A stretch of 9,041 bases of DNA, taken from CBFGTA01 sp965651595 (lineage in GTDB: Bacteria > Actinomycetota > Actinomycetes > S36-B12 > UBA10799). The notes under the pieces are model-generated. The model saw only the letters and a program-made list of their open reading frames with translations. It was not told the DNA's origin and did not search any database. Shown here in pieces: positions 1 to 6,588 of this stretch. The stretch is taken from NCBI GenBank assembly GCA_965651595.1, contig CBFGTA010000096.1, positions 1 to 9,041 of the forward strand, given 5' to 3'. Made by a program: the position numbers and the translations under genes. Each line of letters starts with the position of its first letter. The first letter of the stretch is position 1.

Positions 1-635
1 TTGAATGAATCGCTCGTGACGATCGTGCCCGACGGAATCAGAGCCACTAGGCCCAGGCTGACGGCGATACCTGCCGACAGACTGCAGTCGATCAGAGTGA
101 CCTGTCGTTCCACTCGCAACAGCTCCGAGCGATTGCCGATGCGTTTACTCGCCCGCGAATACAGTCCGTAGAGGGCCAGGCATGCGGCCGCCACGAACCC
201 GCAATACACAACGACGACCCCATACTCGGGCGCCTCTCCCTGACCATTCGCCAAGTACTCGAAAATCTTGATCCCATTCTCGGCAAGAGCGAAGATGACG
301 AGCGCCAGGATCACGAGCGATCGGAACAAGACATAGATATTCTCGAAGGCAGCCTGACCGTAGGGGTAGGTTTCGGTTGCAGCAGCCAGAGAGGCTTTCG
401 CCAGCCAGCCAGCGATCAAGGCCGAACCAAAGTTGATCAGCGAATACAGTCCATCGATTTGCACGGCTGAAGAGCCAGACCACGCGTAGGCCGCGAATCC
501 GAGTACGGCGAACACCAGCATGAAGTAGCGAGCAATGCGCAACATCCCGAGCTCGGTGTGGAAGATGTCGGATTCGCTGATCGCGGCCGAACCTGACCGT
601 GCTTCAGTCTTCACCTTCCTGGCATCAGCTGTCAC
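1..635 (-). CDS. Cation diffusion facilitator (CDF)-like membrane transporter, 3' end outside the window
   Basis: The frame is open from a GTG at 635 to the left edge (211 codons, no stop). Membrane segments are visible at about residues 36-53, 62-80, 98-118, 138-158 and 180-200, after a soluble N-terminus of about 30 residues. The stretch around residues 59-93, with D61-G62-L63 in helix 2 and YPYG at 90-93 before helix 3, matches the CDF family, whose members export divalent cations by proton antiport. The aligned helix 2 metal ligands (HxxxD or DxxxD) are Tyr64 and Asn68 here, so zinc transport is doubtful; it may be an atypical, COG3965-like member. The start lies one base after the TAG of the upstream FmdB gene, which suggests coupled translation; a GGAAG eight bases upstream is a weak ribosome site. 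ATG at codon 31 is an alternative start. The C-terminal domain cannot be seen. Confidence 0.72.
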   Translation of the reverse strand, partial: MTADARKVKTEARSGSAAISESDIFHTELGMLRIARYFMLVFAVLGFAAYAWSGSSAVQIDGLYSLINFGSALIAGWLAKASLAAATETYPYGQAAFENIYVLFRSLVILALVIFALAENGIKIFEYLANGQGEAPEYGVVVVYCGFVAAACLALYGLYSRASKRIGNRSELLRVERQVTLIDCSLSAGIAVSLGLVALIPSGTIVTSDSF

Positions 636-636
636 C

Positions 637-864
637 CTATGTGCTTCCGCAGCAGCCGCCCCCGCAACAACCCCCGCCCGCTGCGGGTGACCCACCCGCA
701 TCAGACTGACCGCTGGCCGCGCCCCCGACCGCACCGACGGTCAGCAGACGAACTGTGTCGGTATGACCGTCCGGGCAGGCGCACGGCTCGGAAGAATCCG
801 CCATAGGGCGCTGGGTTGTGAAGGTGTCGCCACACTGTCGACACCGAAACTCGTAGGTCGGCAT
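637..864 (-). CDS. FmdB family small zinc-ribbon protein
   Basis: This 75-residue protein opens with MPTYEFRCRQCG, the hallmark of the FmdB regulatory family, with a C8-x-x-C11 knuckle. The second half of the ribbon is C28-x-C30 followed by H34, slightly irregular compared with the usual CxxC. A low-complexity Gly/Ala/Ser linker (about 44-65) leads to a tail of Cys pairs separated by glycines (about 66-73). Such Gly/Cys tails are common in actinobacterial FmdB proteins. The family is named from a putative regulator of formamidase genes, and its molecular role is generally unknown; metal binding is likely. It sits 33 bases after the lysozyme gene and one base before the CDF-like gene on the same strand, so it is probably the middle gene of an operon. 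The ATG at 864 is preceded only by a weak AGGGG. Confidence 0.9.
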   Translation of the reverse strand: MPTYEFRCRQCGDTFTTQRPMADSSEPCACPDGHTDTVRLLTVGAVGGAASGQSDAGGSPAAGGGCCGGGCCGST

Positions 865-897
865 GCCCCTATTATTGCTGAGTACCCGTGGCGAGTC

Positions 898-2055
898 TTA
901 TTGCTGCCGAGTTTTCAGGCTACGAACCGGACCCACGACAGGGCCGGCCTGGTTTCGCACCACGGCCCGGACGAAGTACCGGGTGCCCGGGCGGAGTTTG
1001 GCGATTCGTGCACGTACGCGGCGATCGCCCCCAGCAGCGAGCGGACTGTGCACGGCCTTCACAGATCGTGACTCTCCCAGTGTGGGTGTGCCACCTGAGC
1101 TGACCAAGAAACGTACGCGAGTGACGCCGCCACCGGTGGCTACACGCGACCGGACAACGACTGCCCGCTTCTTGCGTTTCAACACCTCGACACCACTGGC
1201 TCGAGGCTTGACGGGCCCGTCAACAGGCAATAGCGCATCTGTCCGCAGTTGCCGCATCCCCCCGGAGTAGACGTTGAGATCAATATTCAGCGATCCTGAA
1301 CCGGGAATCCGCCCTTTGCTCGTGAACTGCCACATCCGAGCGGCTGGCCAGCCGGGAACGGCTGGGGCCCGATCGGGTCCGCGTCCCCAGGCAGCCAGCC
1401 ACAGCGGGTACTCCGTGAGGGCTGGCTTCGCCACCAACCTGTTCATCAGGAACCAACGATAGGAATACAGGTATGGCCGCCGATTGGCGATCTTCTCGTA
1501 CTTGCGCAGCCACGCCAGCGCCCAGGCGGTCAACTGCTGTGGGTTGAGTGACTCGGGGGCTTCTTCGAGATCGAGGGCCATCGGCAAGTACCCGGTGCGC
1601 CACTGTTTGACCCGGTGTGCCGCGACCCGTGCCTGTGACTTCGCGTCGGCCTTGATCGCCGCCAGGGAAGTGTTGGCTTTCGGAAGGCCGTAGTGGTAGG
1701 TCCCCAGAATGAGGCCCGCGTTGTGGGCGTCGCGCCGATCGCGAGCGAACCAGCGAGCGGTGATCGCATCTTGAGTGGGTCCGCGCCCATCGGAAGCCTT
1801 GATGATGGCGAACCGCACAGCCGAACCCGAACGGAGTAGGCCAAAGTCTGGGTGAGCACCTTCATAGTTGTCGGGATCGTAGTAGTCGGCGGGGTGGTTC
1901 CACTGAGAAATGTCTACCCCCCGCGGGCCCTTGGCGGGCTGTTCAGCCCAGTTGTGGGCTTCGTGACTGTCGCCCACGCTCGGTGAGGCCGTCAGGATGG
2001 CAGCCGTCAGTGACGCCACGAGTCCACCCACTACATACGATAGGTTGCTGACCAC
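898..2055 (-). CDS. Secreted GH25-type lysozyme (1,4-beta-N-acetylmuramidase) with C-terminal FN3-like domain
   Basis: The 385-residue protein starts with a hydrophobic segment (about 6-24) that looks like a signal peptide or anchor, although few basic residues precede it. Residues 46-266 carry GH25 landmarks: GVDISQW (Asp48), an AIIKASDG strand at 83-90, GTYHYG at 118-123, the LDLEE motif with Asp162 and Glu164 as the likely catalytic pair, and a WQFTSKG...IDLNVYSG ending at 242-265. GH25 enzymes cut the MurNAc-GlcNAc bond of peptidoglycan. Residues 290-385 form a beta-rich region ending PGTRYFVRAVV, typical of fibronectin type III folds, possibly for wall attachment. The GTG at 2055 is the likely start: AGGATC lies five bases upstream and could serve as a ribosome site. 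It appears to be the first gene of the leftward operon and is divergent from the glycosyltransferase. Confidence 0.88.
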   Translation of the reverse strand: MVSNLSYVVGGLVASLTAAILTASPSVGDSHEAHNWAEQPAKGPRGVDISQWNHPADYYDPDNYEGAHPDFGLLRSGSAVRFAIIKASDGRGPTQDAITARWFARDRRDAHNAGLILGTYHYGLPKANTSLAAIKADAKSQARVAAHRVKQWRTGYLPMALDLEEAPESLNPQQLTAWALAWLRKYEKIANRRPYLYSYRWFLMNRLVAKPALTEYPLWLAAWGRGPDRAPAVPGWPAARMWQFTSKGRIPGSGSLNIDLNVYSGGMRQLRTDALLPVDGPVKPRASGVEVLKRKKRAVVVRSRVATGGGVTRVRFLVSSGGTPTLGESRSVKAVHSPLAAGGDRRVRARIAKLRPGTRYFVRAVVRNQAGPVVGPVRSLKTRQQ

Positions 2056-2111
2056 AGGGGGATCCTACGTCGTGACCACCGGACACGTCGGTGTGGTTGA
2101 CCTAGTCCGGC
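2056..2111. promoter_or_regulatory. Short divergent intergenic region between lysozyme and glycosyltransferase genes
   Basis: Only 56 bases separate the two likely GTG starts, so both promoters must lie here or extend into the coding regions. On the minus strand TAGGAT (2067 to 2062) resembles a -10 box and lies six bases before the GTG at 2055, which would fit a leaderless transcript; the same bases could instead be read as a weak Shine-Dalgarno (AGGATC). No good -35 box is present at 16-18 bases. Short inverted repeats, CGTGAC at 2071-2076 with GTCACG at 2114-2119, and GACACG with CGTGTC between them, may be chance. The rightward promoter was not identified. Confidence 0.3.
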
Positions 2112-3665
2112 GTGTCACGGCCAACTCCGAGCGACCTGCGGGCGGTGAATGTGGATCAGCCAACTGGCATAGAGGAGTTCCCCCCTGACCCCCCGCTCAA
2201 GCGCCCGCACGTGTTCGCGTCCGTTCCGAAAGCGACTCCCCCGCGATCGCAACCCGAGGCGCTTTACGGCCGGGTCGTGGTCGCTGTGGTCGTGGCCGTC
2301 GTCGCCACAATTACCGCGTTTGCTGCTGCCGTGGGTGAGCATTTTGTCCACCAATTGATGCCCCAGAACATCGTCGAATGGCATGTGGGGGCGTGGACCA
2401 CCCTCGTGTCACGGGATCTCCCACCGACGCAGCTCGTCATCCTGTCCTGCATAGCGATTGCCCTCGTCGCCGTGTGTGCAACGGCTTTCGAGTCGATCGC
2501 GGCCCTCATGGCTCTGAGCCCGAAGCGTCGCCTGCTCACCCGCTACCGGCGACCCCTGGGTGAGGCCGAGACCGTCGATCGAATCCGAATCACTGTCCTT
2601 GTGCCGGCCCACAATGAGGAGGCGAGCCTGCCCATCACCCTGGGTGCCCTCTCCCATCAAGTGCGAGCCCCCGACCGAGTGATCGTTGTCGCCGACAATT
2701 GCACCGATCGAACTGTCGACATCGCCCGAGAGATGGGCCACGATGTGTTCGAAACGGTCGACAATCGACACAAGAAGGGCGGCGGGCTCAACCAGGTGCT
2801 CGCCGAGCTGCTGCCGACTACCGACGAACGCGACGCCATCATGGTGATGGACGCCGACACCTCCCTCGCTCCCGAATTTCTCTCCACCGCGGCCGATCGT
2901 CTCGAGTCTGATACCGAACTCACTGCGGTGGGCGGGGTGTTTTTCGGTGAGGGAGGCAGCGGCCTGCTCGGCCAGTTTCAGCGCAACGAATTTGCCCGCT
3001 ATTCGCTGCAGATCCGGAGCCGACGCGGGCGAGTTTTTGTTCTCACTGGTACGGCCACAGTATTTCGGGCCAGCGCCTTGCTCGACGTTGCAGCGGCCCG
3101 CGGCGTGTTCATTCCTGGCACGCCCGGCCACGTCTACGACACGGCCGCTCTCACCGAAGACAACGAACTGACCCTGGCCCTGAAGTCCCTCGGGGCGACG
3201 ATGGTGTCGCCGGGCGAATGCCGGGTGACCACAGAAATCATGCCCACCTGGCGCAACCTGTGGGTCCAACGACAGCGATGGCAGCGCGGGGCGCTGGAGA
3301 ACCTCAGCGCCTACGGCATCACGCGTGCCACGATCCGCTACTGGGGCCAACAGATCGGCATCGGATACGGCACCATCGCTCTCAACTTGGCGCTGCTGCT
3401 GATGTTCCTGACGTTCATGAGCGTCGACCAGTGGATATGGTTCCCGTTCTGGATGTTCGTGGGCGCGATTTTTGCGGCCGAGCGAGTCATCACAGCCTGG
3501 TCAGGCGGTTGGAGAGCCCGCATATTGGCTGCGGCAGTCCTGCCCGAACTCATGTATGACGTCTTCTTGCAACTCGTGTTCCTGCGTTGCCTCTACGACA
3601 TCACAGTCGGCCGTAGTGCCACATGGGGCCACGTGCAGCATTCCGCCGATGCGAGCGCCTCGTGA
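2112..3665 (+). CDS. Membrane family 2 glycosyltransferase (processive polysaccharide synthase type)
   Basis: The 517-residue protein has two N-terminal membrane helices (about 54-76 and 106-131), a cytoplasmic GT-A domain (about 158-400) and about three C-terminal helices (417-437, 440-458, 471-493). GT2 motifs occur in order: PAHNEE at 165-170, DNC at 195-197, KKGGG at 221-225, the metal-binding DAD at 247-249, TED at 348-350 (acceptor/base motif) and QRQRW at 386-390 (QxxRW). Together these match synthases of the hyaluronan, cellulose and poly-GlcNAc type that polymerise sugars from nucleotide donors and extrude the chain. Donor and product cannot be told from sequence, and no PilZ domain is present. 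GTG at 2112 is the first start after an in-frame TAG at 2103; no strong ribosome site decides between it and GTGs at 2145, 2151 or 2211. Its stop overlaps the next gene. Confidence 0.88.
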   Translation: MSRPTPSDLRAVNVDQPTGIEEFPPDPPLKRPHVFASVPKATPPRSQPEALYGRVVVAVVVAVVATITAFAAAVGEHFVHQLMPQNIVEWHVGAWTTLVSRDLPPTQLVILSCIAIALVAVCATAFESIAALMALSPKRRLLTRYRRPLGEAETVDRIRITVLVPAHNEEASLPITLGALSHQVRAPDRVIVVADNCTDRTVDIAREMGHDVFETVDNRHKKGGGLNQVLAELLPTTDERDAIMVMDADTSLAPEFLSTAADRLESDTELTAVGGVFFGEGGSGLLGQFQRNEFARYSLQIRSRRGRVFVLTGTATVFRASALLDVAAARGVFIPGTPGHVYDTAALTEDNELTLALKSLGATMVSPGECRVTTEIMPTWRNLWVQRQRWQRGALENLSAYGITRATIRYWGQQIGIGYGTIALNLALLLMFLTFMSVDQWIWFPFWMFVGAIFAAERVITAWSGGWRARILAAAVLPELMYDVFLQLVFLRCLYDITVGRSATWGHVQHSADASAS

Positions 3666-4900
3666 ACGGGATCGTCAGCGGAATTCTGTTTCCGGCGTCC
3701 CTGCTGACGTCCAACGCGTTTCTGTTGTTAGCCACGATCGTGGCCTTCAATACGATCATCTATCTCGGACTGACCTTGAGCAAACTGATCCCCCTGCCAC
3801 CCCAGAGCAACCCGGCTCGACTGCGCGCTCTCTTGTCGCGCTGGGGCCTGACCTTCGACGAGGAAGGTGCCATGCGTTCAATCCCCCGCCCCGAGATTGT
3901 GATGGACGACCCGTATGAGGGTCTGCGCCGTTCCGTGTCCCGCCGAGACATTCCCCGGGCACTAATCCTGATCGGCGGCGTCATCATGTCTGTCACAGCT
4001 CTCGCCTTCCTGATCCTCGGCGGAGCAAACGTCACCGACTACCTGCCCGAATTTGTCGCTGGCGCGGCATTCATCTTCTTGGGCCTGGCGACGGGCCGAT
4101 GGCATTTGCGGGCACGGACGATGATGTGGCTCTTTGCGATTTCGATGACTCTTGTCGTGTTCCTGATGGCGTTTCAATCCATCGCCCGCGAATCGGCGAT
4201 CCCCTTGGCGTTTGCACTGGTCGTGATGACCGCCACGGCTCCGGTCATCTTGGCCTGGACTCCAGCGCTCGTGAGCAGTGCTCTGATGGTCGCGGGAGTC
4301 GTAGTGGCATCGTGGCCGCTGGCGGAATCGGACACCGCGCGCCTCTTGGTGTCAGCCGTGGCCGCCCTCATCACCGGTCTGGCACTTCTCCAACTTCGGC
4401 TCGCGTCGCTCGACGCGCTGAGCGACGAACGCCAGCGGTCAGCGGCAATCGCATCCACCGACGAGCTCACCGAGTCGCTCACCCCCCACGGGTTGCGTAG
4501 CCTCGCGCGATCGATCGCGAGTATCGCCGAGCGGGTCGATATGCCCGCATGCGTGATGGCTTTCCGCATCAACGACTTGGCGACAGCAATAGACCAGTAC
4601 GGCCGCGGCTACGGCGACGAACTGATTCGCAGCGTGGCCCAGTCCATTCACGCCGGTGTCCGGCGCGGCGATCTGGTCGCCCGGTGGAGCATCGACGAGT
4701 TCATCGTATTGGGACTCGGACACACCCCGGACGCCGAAGCTCTTGCCGCCCGAATCCAAGAAGGGATCCGCGCCGCCGGTGTCACCCTGGGTAAGTGGCC
4801 CGCGACAGTGTCAGTTGGGACTGCCTCCGGCGACGTCCACGAAGCTACCTTCGAAGGGCTCGTGGACGCCGCCCGCGCTGATGCCCATCACCACGTCTGA
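3662..4900 (+). CDS. Seven-helix membrane protein with degenerate GGDEF domain, possible c-di-GMP receptor
   Basis: The 412-residue protein has about seven membrane helices (18-40, 98-120, 128-146, 153-173, 177-199, 201-221, 226-246), then a cytoplasmic GGDEF-type domain (about 262-408) starting with STDELT at 265-270. The signature reads RWSIDEF (341-347), so the glycine pair is Ser-Ile. The usual metal-binding Asp aligns with Asn304 and the substrate-binding Asn with Ile310, while GD (318-319) and the RxxD inhibitory site (R334, D337) remain. In this family that pattern fits a catalytically dead domain that binds c-di-GMP, as in PelD. The GTG at 3662 overlaps the glycosyltransferase stop as GTGA, implying coupled translation. 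An ATG at 3623 would add 13 residues but is less likely. Weak diguanylate cyclase activity is not excluded. Confidence 0.82.
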   Translation: MNGIVSGILFPASLLTSNAFLLLATIVAFNTIIYLGLTLSKLIPLPPQSNPARLRALLSRWGLTFDEEGAMRSIPRPEIVMDDPYEGLRRSVSRRDIPRALILIGGVIMSVTALAFLILGGANVTDYLPEFVAGAAFIFLGLATGRWHLRARTMMWLFAISMTLVVFLMAFQSIARESAIPLAFALVVMTATAPVILAWTPALVSSALMVAGVVVASWPLAESDTARLLVSAVAALITGLALLQLRLASLDALSDERQRSAAIASTDELTESLTPHGLRSLARSIASIAERVDMPACVMAFRINDLATAIDQYGRGYGDELIRSVAQSIHAGVRRGDLVARWSIDEFIVLGLGHTPDAEALAARIQEGIRAAGVTLGKWPATVSVGTASGDVHEATFEGLVDAARADAHHHV

Positions 4901-4940
4901 TGACGACCGCGGGTGATAGCGACGACGGATGATGACGACC
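4898..4940 (+). repeat. 11-base direct repeat in the convergent gap after the GGDEF gene
   Basis: TGATGACGACC occurs at 4898-4908, overlapping the stop codon of the GGDEF gene, and again at 4930-4940, 32 bases on. The surrounding 4901-4988 gap separates two converging genes and shows only tiny inverted repeats (such as GCGT-CA-ACGC) and no hairpin with a T-run, so no terminator is called. The repeat may be a chance product of the GA/CG-rich local composition. Confidence 0.4.
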
Positions 4941-4988
4941 AGGTGTGATGGCGTCAACGCGTGGGCCGGATGCAAGTGTCTGCAGGCT

Positions 4989-6428
4989 CTAGGCGTCGAG
5001 CCGCGTCATCACATGCTTGATGCGGGTGTAGTCCTCTAGTCCGTACATCGACAGGTCTTTCCCGTAGCCACTCTTCTTGTAGCCGCCGTGGGGCATCTCG
5101 GCGATCAGCGGAATGTGTGTGTTGATCCACACGCAGCCGAAGTCTAAGGCCCGCGACATGCGCATCGCAGTTCCGTGGTCGCTGGTCCAAACGCTGGAGG
5201 CCAGCGCCAAATCCACACCATTGGACTTCTCCAAGGCGTCGGCCTCAGTGGAGAACTTCTGCACCGTCATGATGGGGCCGAAGATTTCCGTCTGAACCAT
5301 CTCGTCGTCCTGGTTGAGGTCAGCCACAACGGTCGGTTCAATGAACAAGCCGGAACCACTCATGGCGTTGCCGCCGGCCAGGATGCGAGCGTGATCCGGT
5401 GTGCGATCCAAGAAGCCCAAGACTCCGTTGTACTGATTGATGTTGTTGACGGCCGGCACGAACGCATCAGGATCACCCACACCACCGTCGTGGGTGGATT
5501 TCAGTGCGGCAACCTTGGCGGCGAGAAGTTGGGTGAACTCGTCGTAGATTCCTTCTTGGACCAGCACCCGAGTCGCAGACGTGCAGTCTTGTCCGGCGTT
5601 GAAGAATCCGGCGGTTGCGATGCCGTCGGCGGCCTCTTCCAAGTTGGCGTCGTTGAACACTACGACCGGCGCCTTGCCTCCGAGTTCGAGGTGGACCCGC
5701 TTCACGGTGTCGGCTGCGTTCTTGGCGACGGCAATTCCCGCTGGCACGGAACCGGTGATGGACACCATGGCTGGGGCGTCGTGGCCGATGAGGGCCGCGC
5801 CCGTGTCTCGATCGCCAACGATCACGTTGAACACCCCGTCAGGCAAAATGCCCGCCTCATAAATCAGTTCAGCAATCCGGACAGACGTCACCGGCGTGGT
5901 GTCCGACGGCTTGAGGACAACGGCGTTGCCAGCTGCCAGCGCCGGACCGAACTTCCACACAGCCATCATCAGCGGGTAGTTCCACGGAGCGACCTGCCCG
6001 ACCACGCCGACCGGTTCGCGCCGGATAAACGACGTGAATCCGGCCATGTATTCGCCAGCCGACTTCCCTTCAAGAACACGAGCGGCCCCAGCGAAAAAGC
6101 GCAACTGGTCCGCAGCGGGCGGGATCTCTTCGGCGCGGGTTACCGCAACCGGCTTGCCGGTGTTCTCGCACTCGAGGGCCACCAACTCGTCAGCATTCTC
6201 TTCAAATAGATCAGCGATCTTGAGCAACGCCCGCTGTCGCTCTGACGGCGTGGCATCCCTCCAAACGGGAAAGGCCTTCTCAGCGGCCCGGCAGGCACGG
6301 TCGACATCGTCAGCCGTCGATACCGGGGCCTGAGCGAACACCTCGCCCGTGGTCGGGTTCACTAGGTCGAGCGAATCACCTGATGGCTCGACAGTCTCCC
6401 CGTTGATGACATTGTGGACTTTCCGCAT
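4989..6428 (-). CDS. patD: Gamma-aminobutyraldehyde dehydrogenase (PatD-like aldehyde dehydrogenase)
   Basis: This 479-residue NAD(P)-dependent aldehyde dehydrogenase has the full catalytic set: APWNYP with Asn150, KPSD with Lys173, ITGSVPAG at 224-231, ELGGKAP with Glu248, GQDC with the nucleophile Cys282, and EIFGP at 381-385. FFNAGQDCTSATR, MPHGGYKKSGYGKD and MYGLEDYTRIKHVM closely resemble E. coli PatD as I recall it, which oxidises 4-aminobutanal to GABA in putrescine breakdown. Betaine-aldehyde or other aminoaldehyde activity is possible. A TTG 24 bases upstream could extend the protein by eight residues, but the ATG at 6428 has AAGGAG five bases before it and gives an N-terminus that fits the family. 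It is divergent from a copper amine oxidase that can supply its aldehyde substrate. Confidence 0.9.
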   Translation of the reverse strand: MRKVHNVINGETVEPSGDSLDLVNPTTGEVFAQAPVSTADDVDRACRAAEKAFPVWRDATPSERQRALLKIADLFEENADELVALECENTGKPVAVTRAEEIPPAADQLRFFAGAARVLEGKSAGEYMAGFTSFIRREPVGVVGQVAPWNYPLMMAVWKFGPALAAGNAVVLKPSDTTPVTSVRIAELIYEAGILPDGVFNVIVGDRDTGAALIGHDAPAMVSITGSVPAGIAVAKNAADTVKRVHLELGGKAPVVVFNDANLEEAADGIATAGFFNAGQDCTSATRVLVQEGIYDEFTQLLAAKVAALKSTHDGGVGDPDAFVPAVNNINQYNGVLGFLDRTPDHARILAGGNAMSGSGLFIEPTVVADLNQDDEMVQTEIFGPIMTVQKFSTEADALEKSNGVDLALASSVWTSDHGTAMRMSRALDFGCVWINTHIPLIAEMPHGGYKKSGYGKDLSMYGLEDYTRIKHVMTRLDA

Positions 6429-6433
6429 ATTCG

Positions 6434-6439
6434 CTCCTT
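6434..6439 (-). promoter_or_regulatory. Ribosome binding site deciding the aldehyde dehydrogenase start
   Basis: On the minus strand AAGGAG lies five bases before the ATG at 6428. It falls inside the longer frame that begins with TTG at 6452, so it argues for the shorter, 479-residue protein. Confidence 0.75.
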
Positions 6440-6575
6440 CGAGTGAGGACAACCGTCCATTTCTTGCTCACTGCACGGGCAAGTAGGGCTACAGTTACAC
6501 AATGCCGAGCCCGATTCGCGGCTGAGCATGACCAAGTTGGGTCAATTGGGCCTGACTCTTTGTGATCTTTTTCCT
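6440..6575. promoter_or_regulatory. Divergent regulatory region between aldehyde dehydrogenase and amine oxidase
   Basis: The 160 bases between the two chosen starts should hold both promoters. On the plus strand TTGGGT (6537-6542) and TGTGAT (6561-6566), 18 bases apart, form a weak -35/-10 candidate for the amine oxidase. Overlapping the -35 box is an inverted repeat, TGACC (6529-6533), six bases, GGTCA (6540-6544), plus a tandem TTGGG (6537-6541 and 6546-6550). A repressor bound there would block that promoter. No convincing minus-strand promoter was found. All of this rests on short matches. Confidence 0.3.
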
Positions 6576-6583
6576 GGAGGAGG
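6576..6583 (+). promoter_or_regulatory. Strong Shine-Dalgarno of the amine oxidase gene
   Basis: GGAGGAGG is followed by five bases and then GTG at 6589. The reading frame also contains a GTG at 6562, upstream of this site, which would encode an extra MIFFLEEEI-like leader; the ribosome site shows that this leader is non-coding. Confidence 0.8.
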
Positions 6584-6588
6584 AAATT

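Noticed and set aside
145..483. 112-codon minus-strand frame overlapping the CDF-like gene in another frame
   Set aside because: It is Arg/Trp/Gly-rich without membrane or domain character; the frame starting at GTG 635 gives a coherent transporter sequence through the same bases.
655..690. Repetitive GCAGC/CCGCC-rich stretch as a DNA repeat or array
   Set aside because: It encodes the Gly/Cys tail of the FmdB protein on the minus strand, and its low complexity comes from that coding.
2409..3350. 313-codon open frame on the minus strand inside the glycosyltransferase gene
   Set aside because: The translation has low-complexity, Gly/His/Arg-rich composition and no recognisable domain, while the plus-strand frame carries all GT2 motifs.
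3623..3661. ATG start for the GGDEF protein 39 bases upstream
   Set aside because: It would overlap the glycosyltransferase by 43 bases with no clear ribosome site; the GTGA overlap at 3662 is the usual coupling arrangement.
4341..4900. Active diguanylate cyclase
   Set aside because: The GG pair, the metal Asp and the substrate Asn are all replaced, so catalysis is unlikely, although not formally excluded.
4901..4988. Bidirectional terminator between the convergent genes
   Set aside because: Only four-base stems are visible and there is no T-run on either strand.
5175..6209. 344-codon plus-strand open frame opposite the aldehyde dehydrogenase
   Set aside because: It mirrors the codon pattern of a complete, well-conserved dehydrogenase on the other strand and has no motif of its own.
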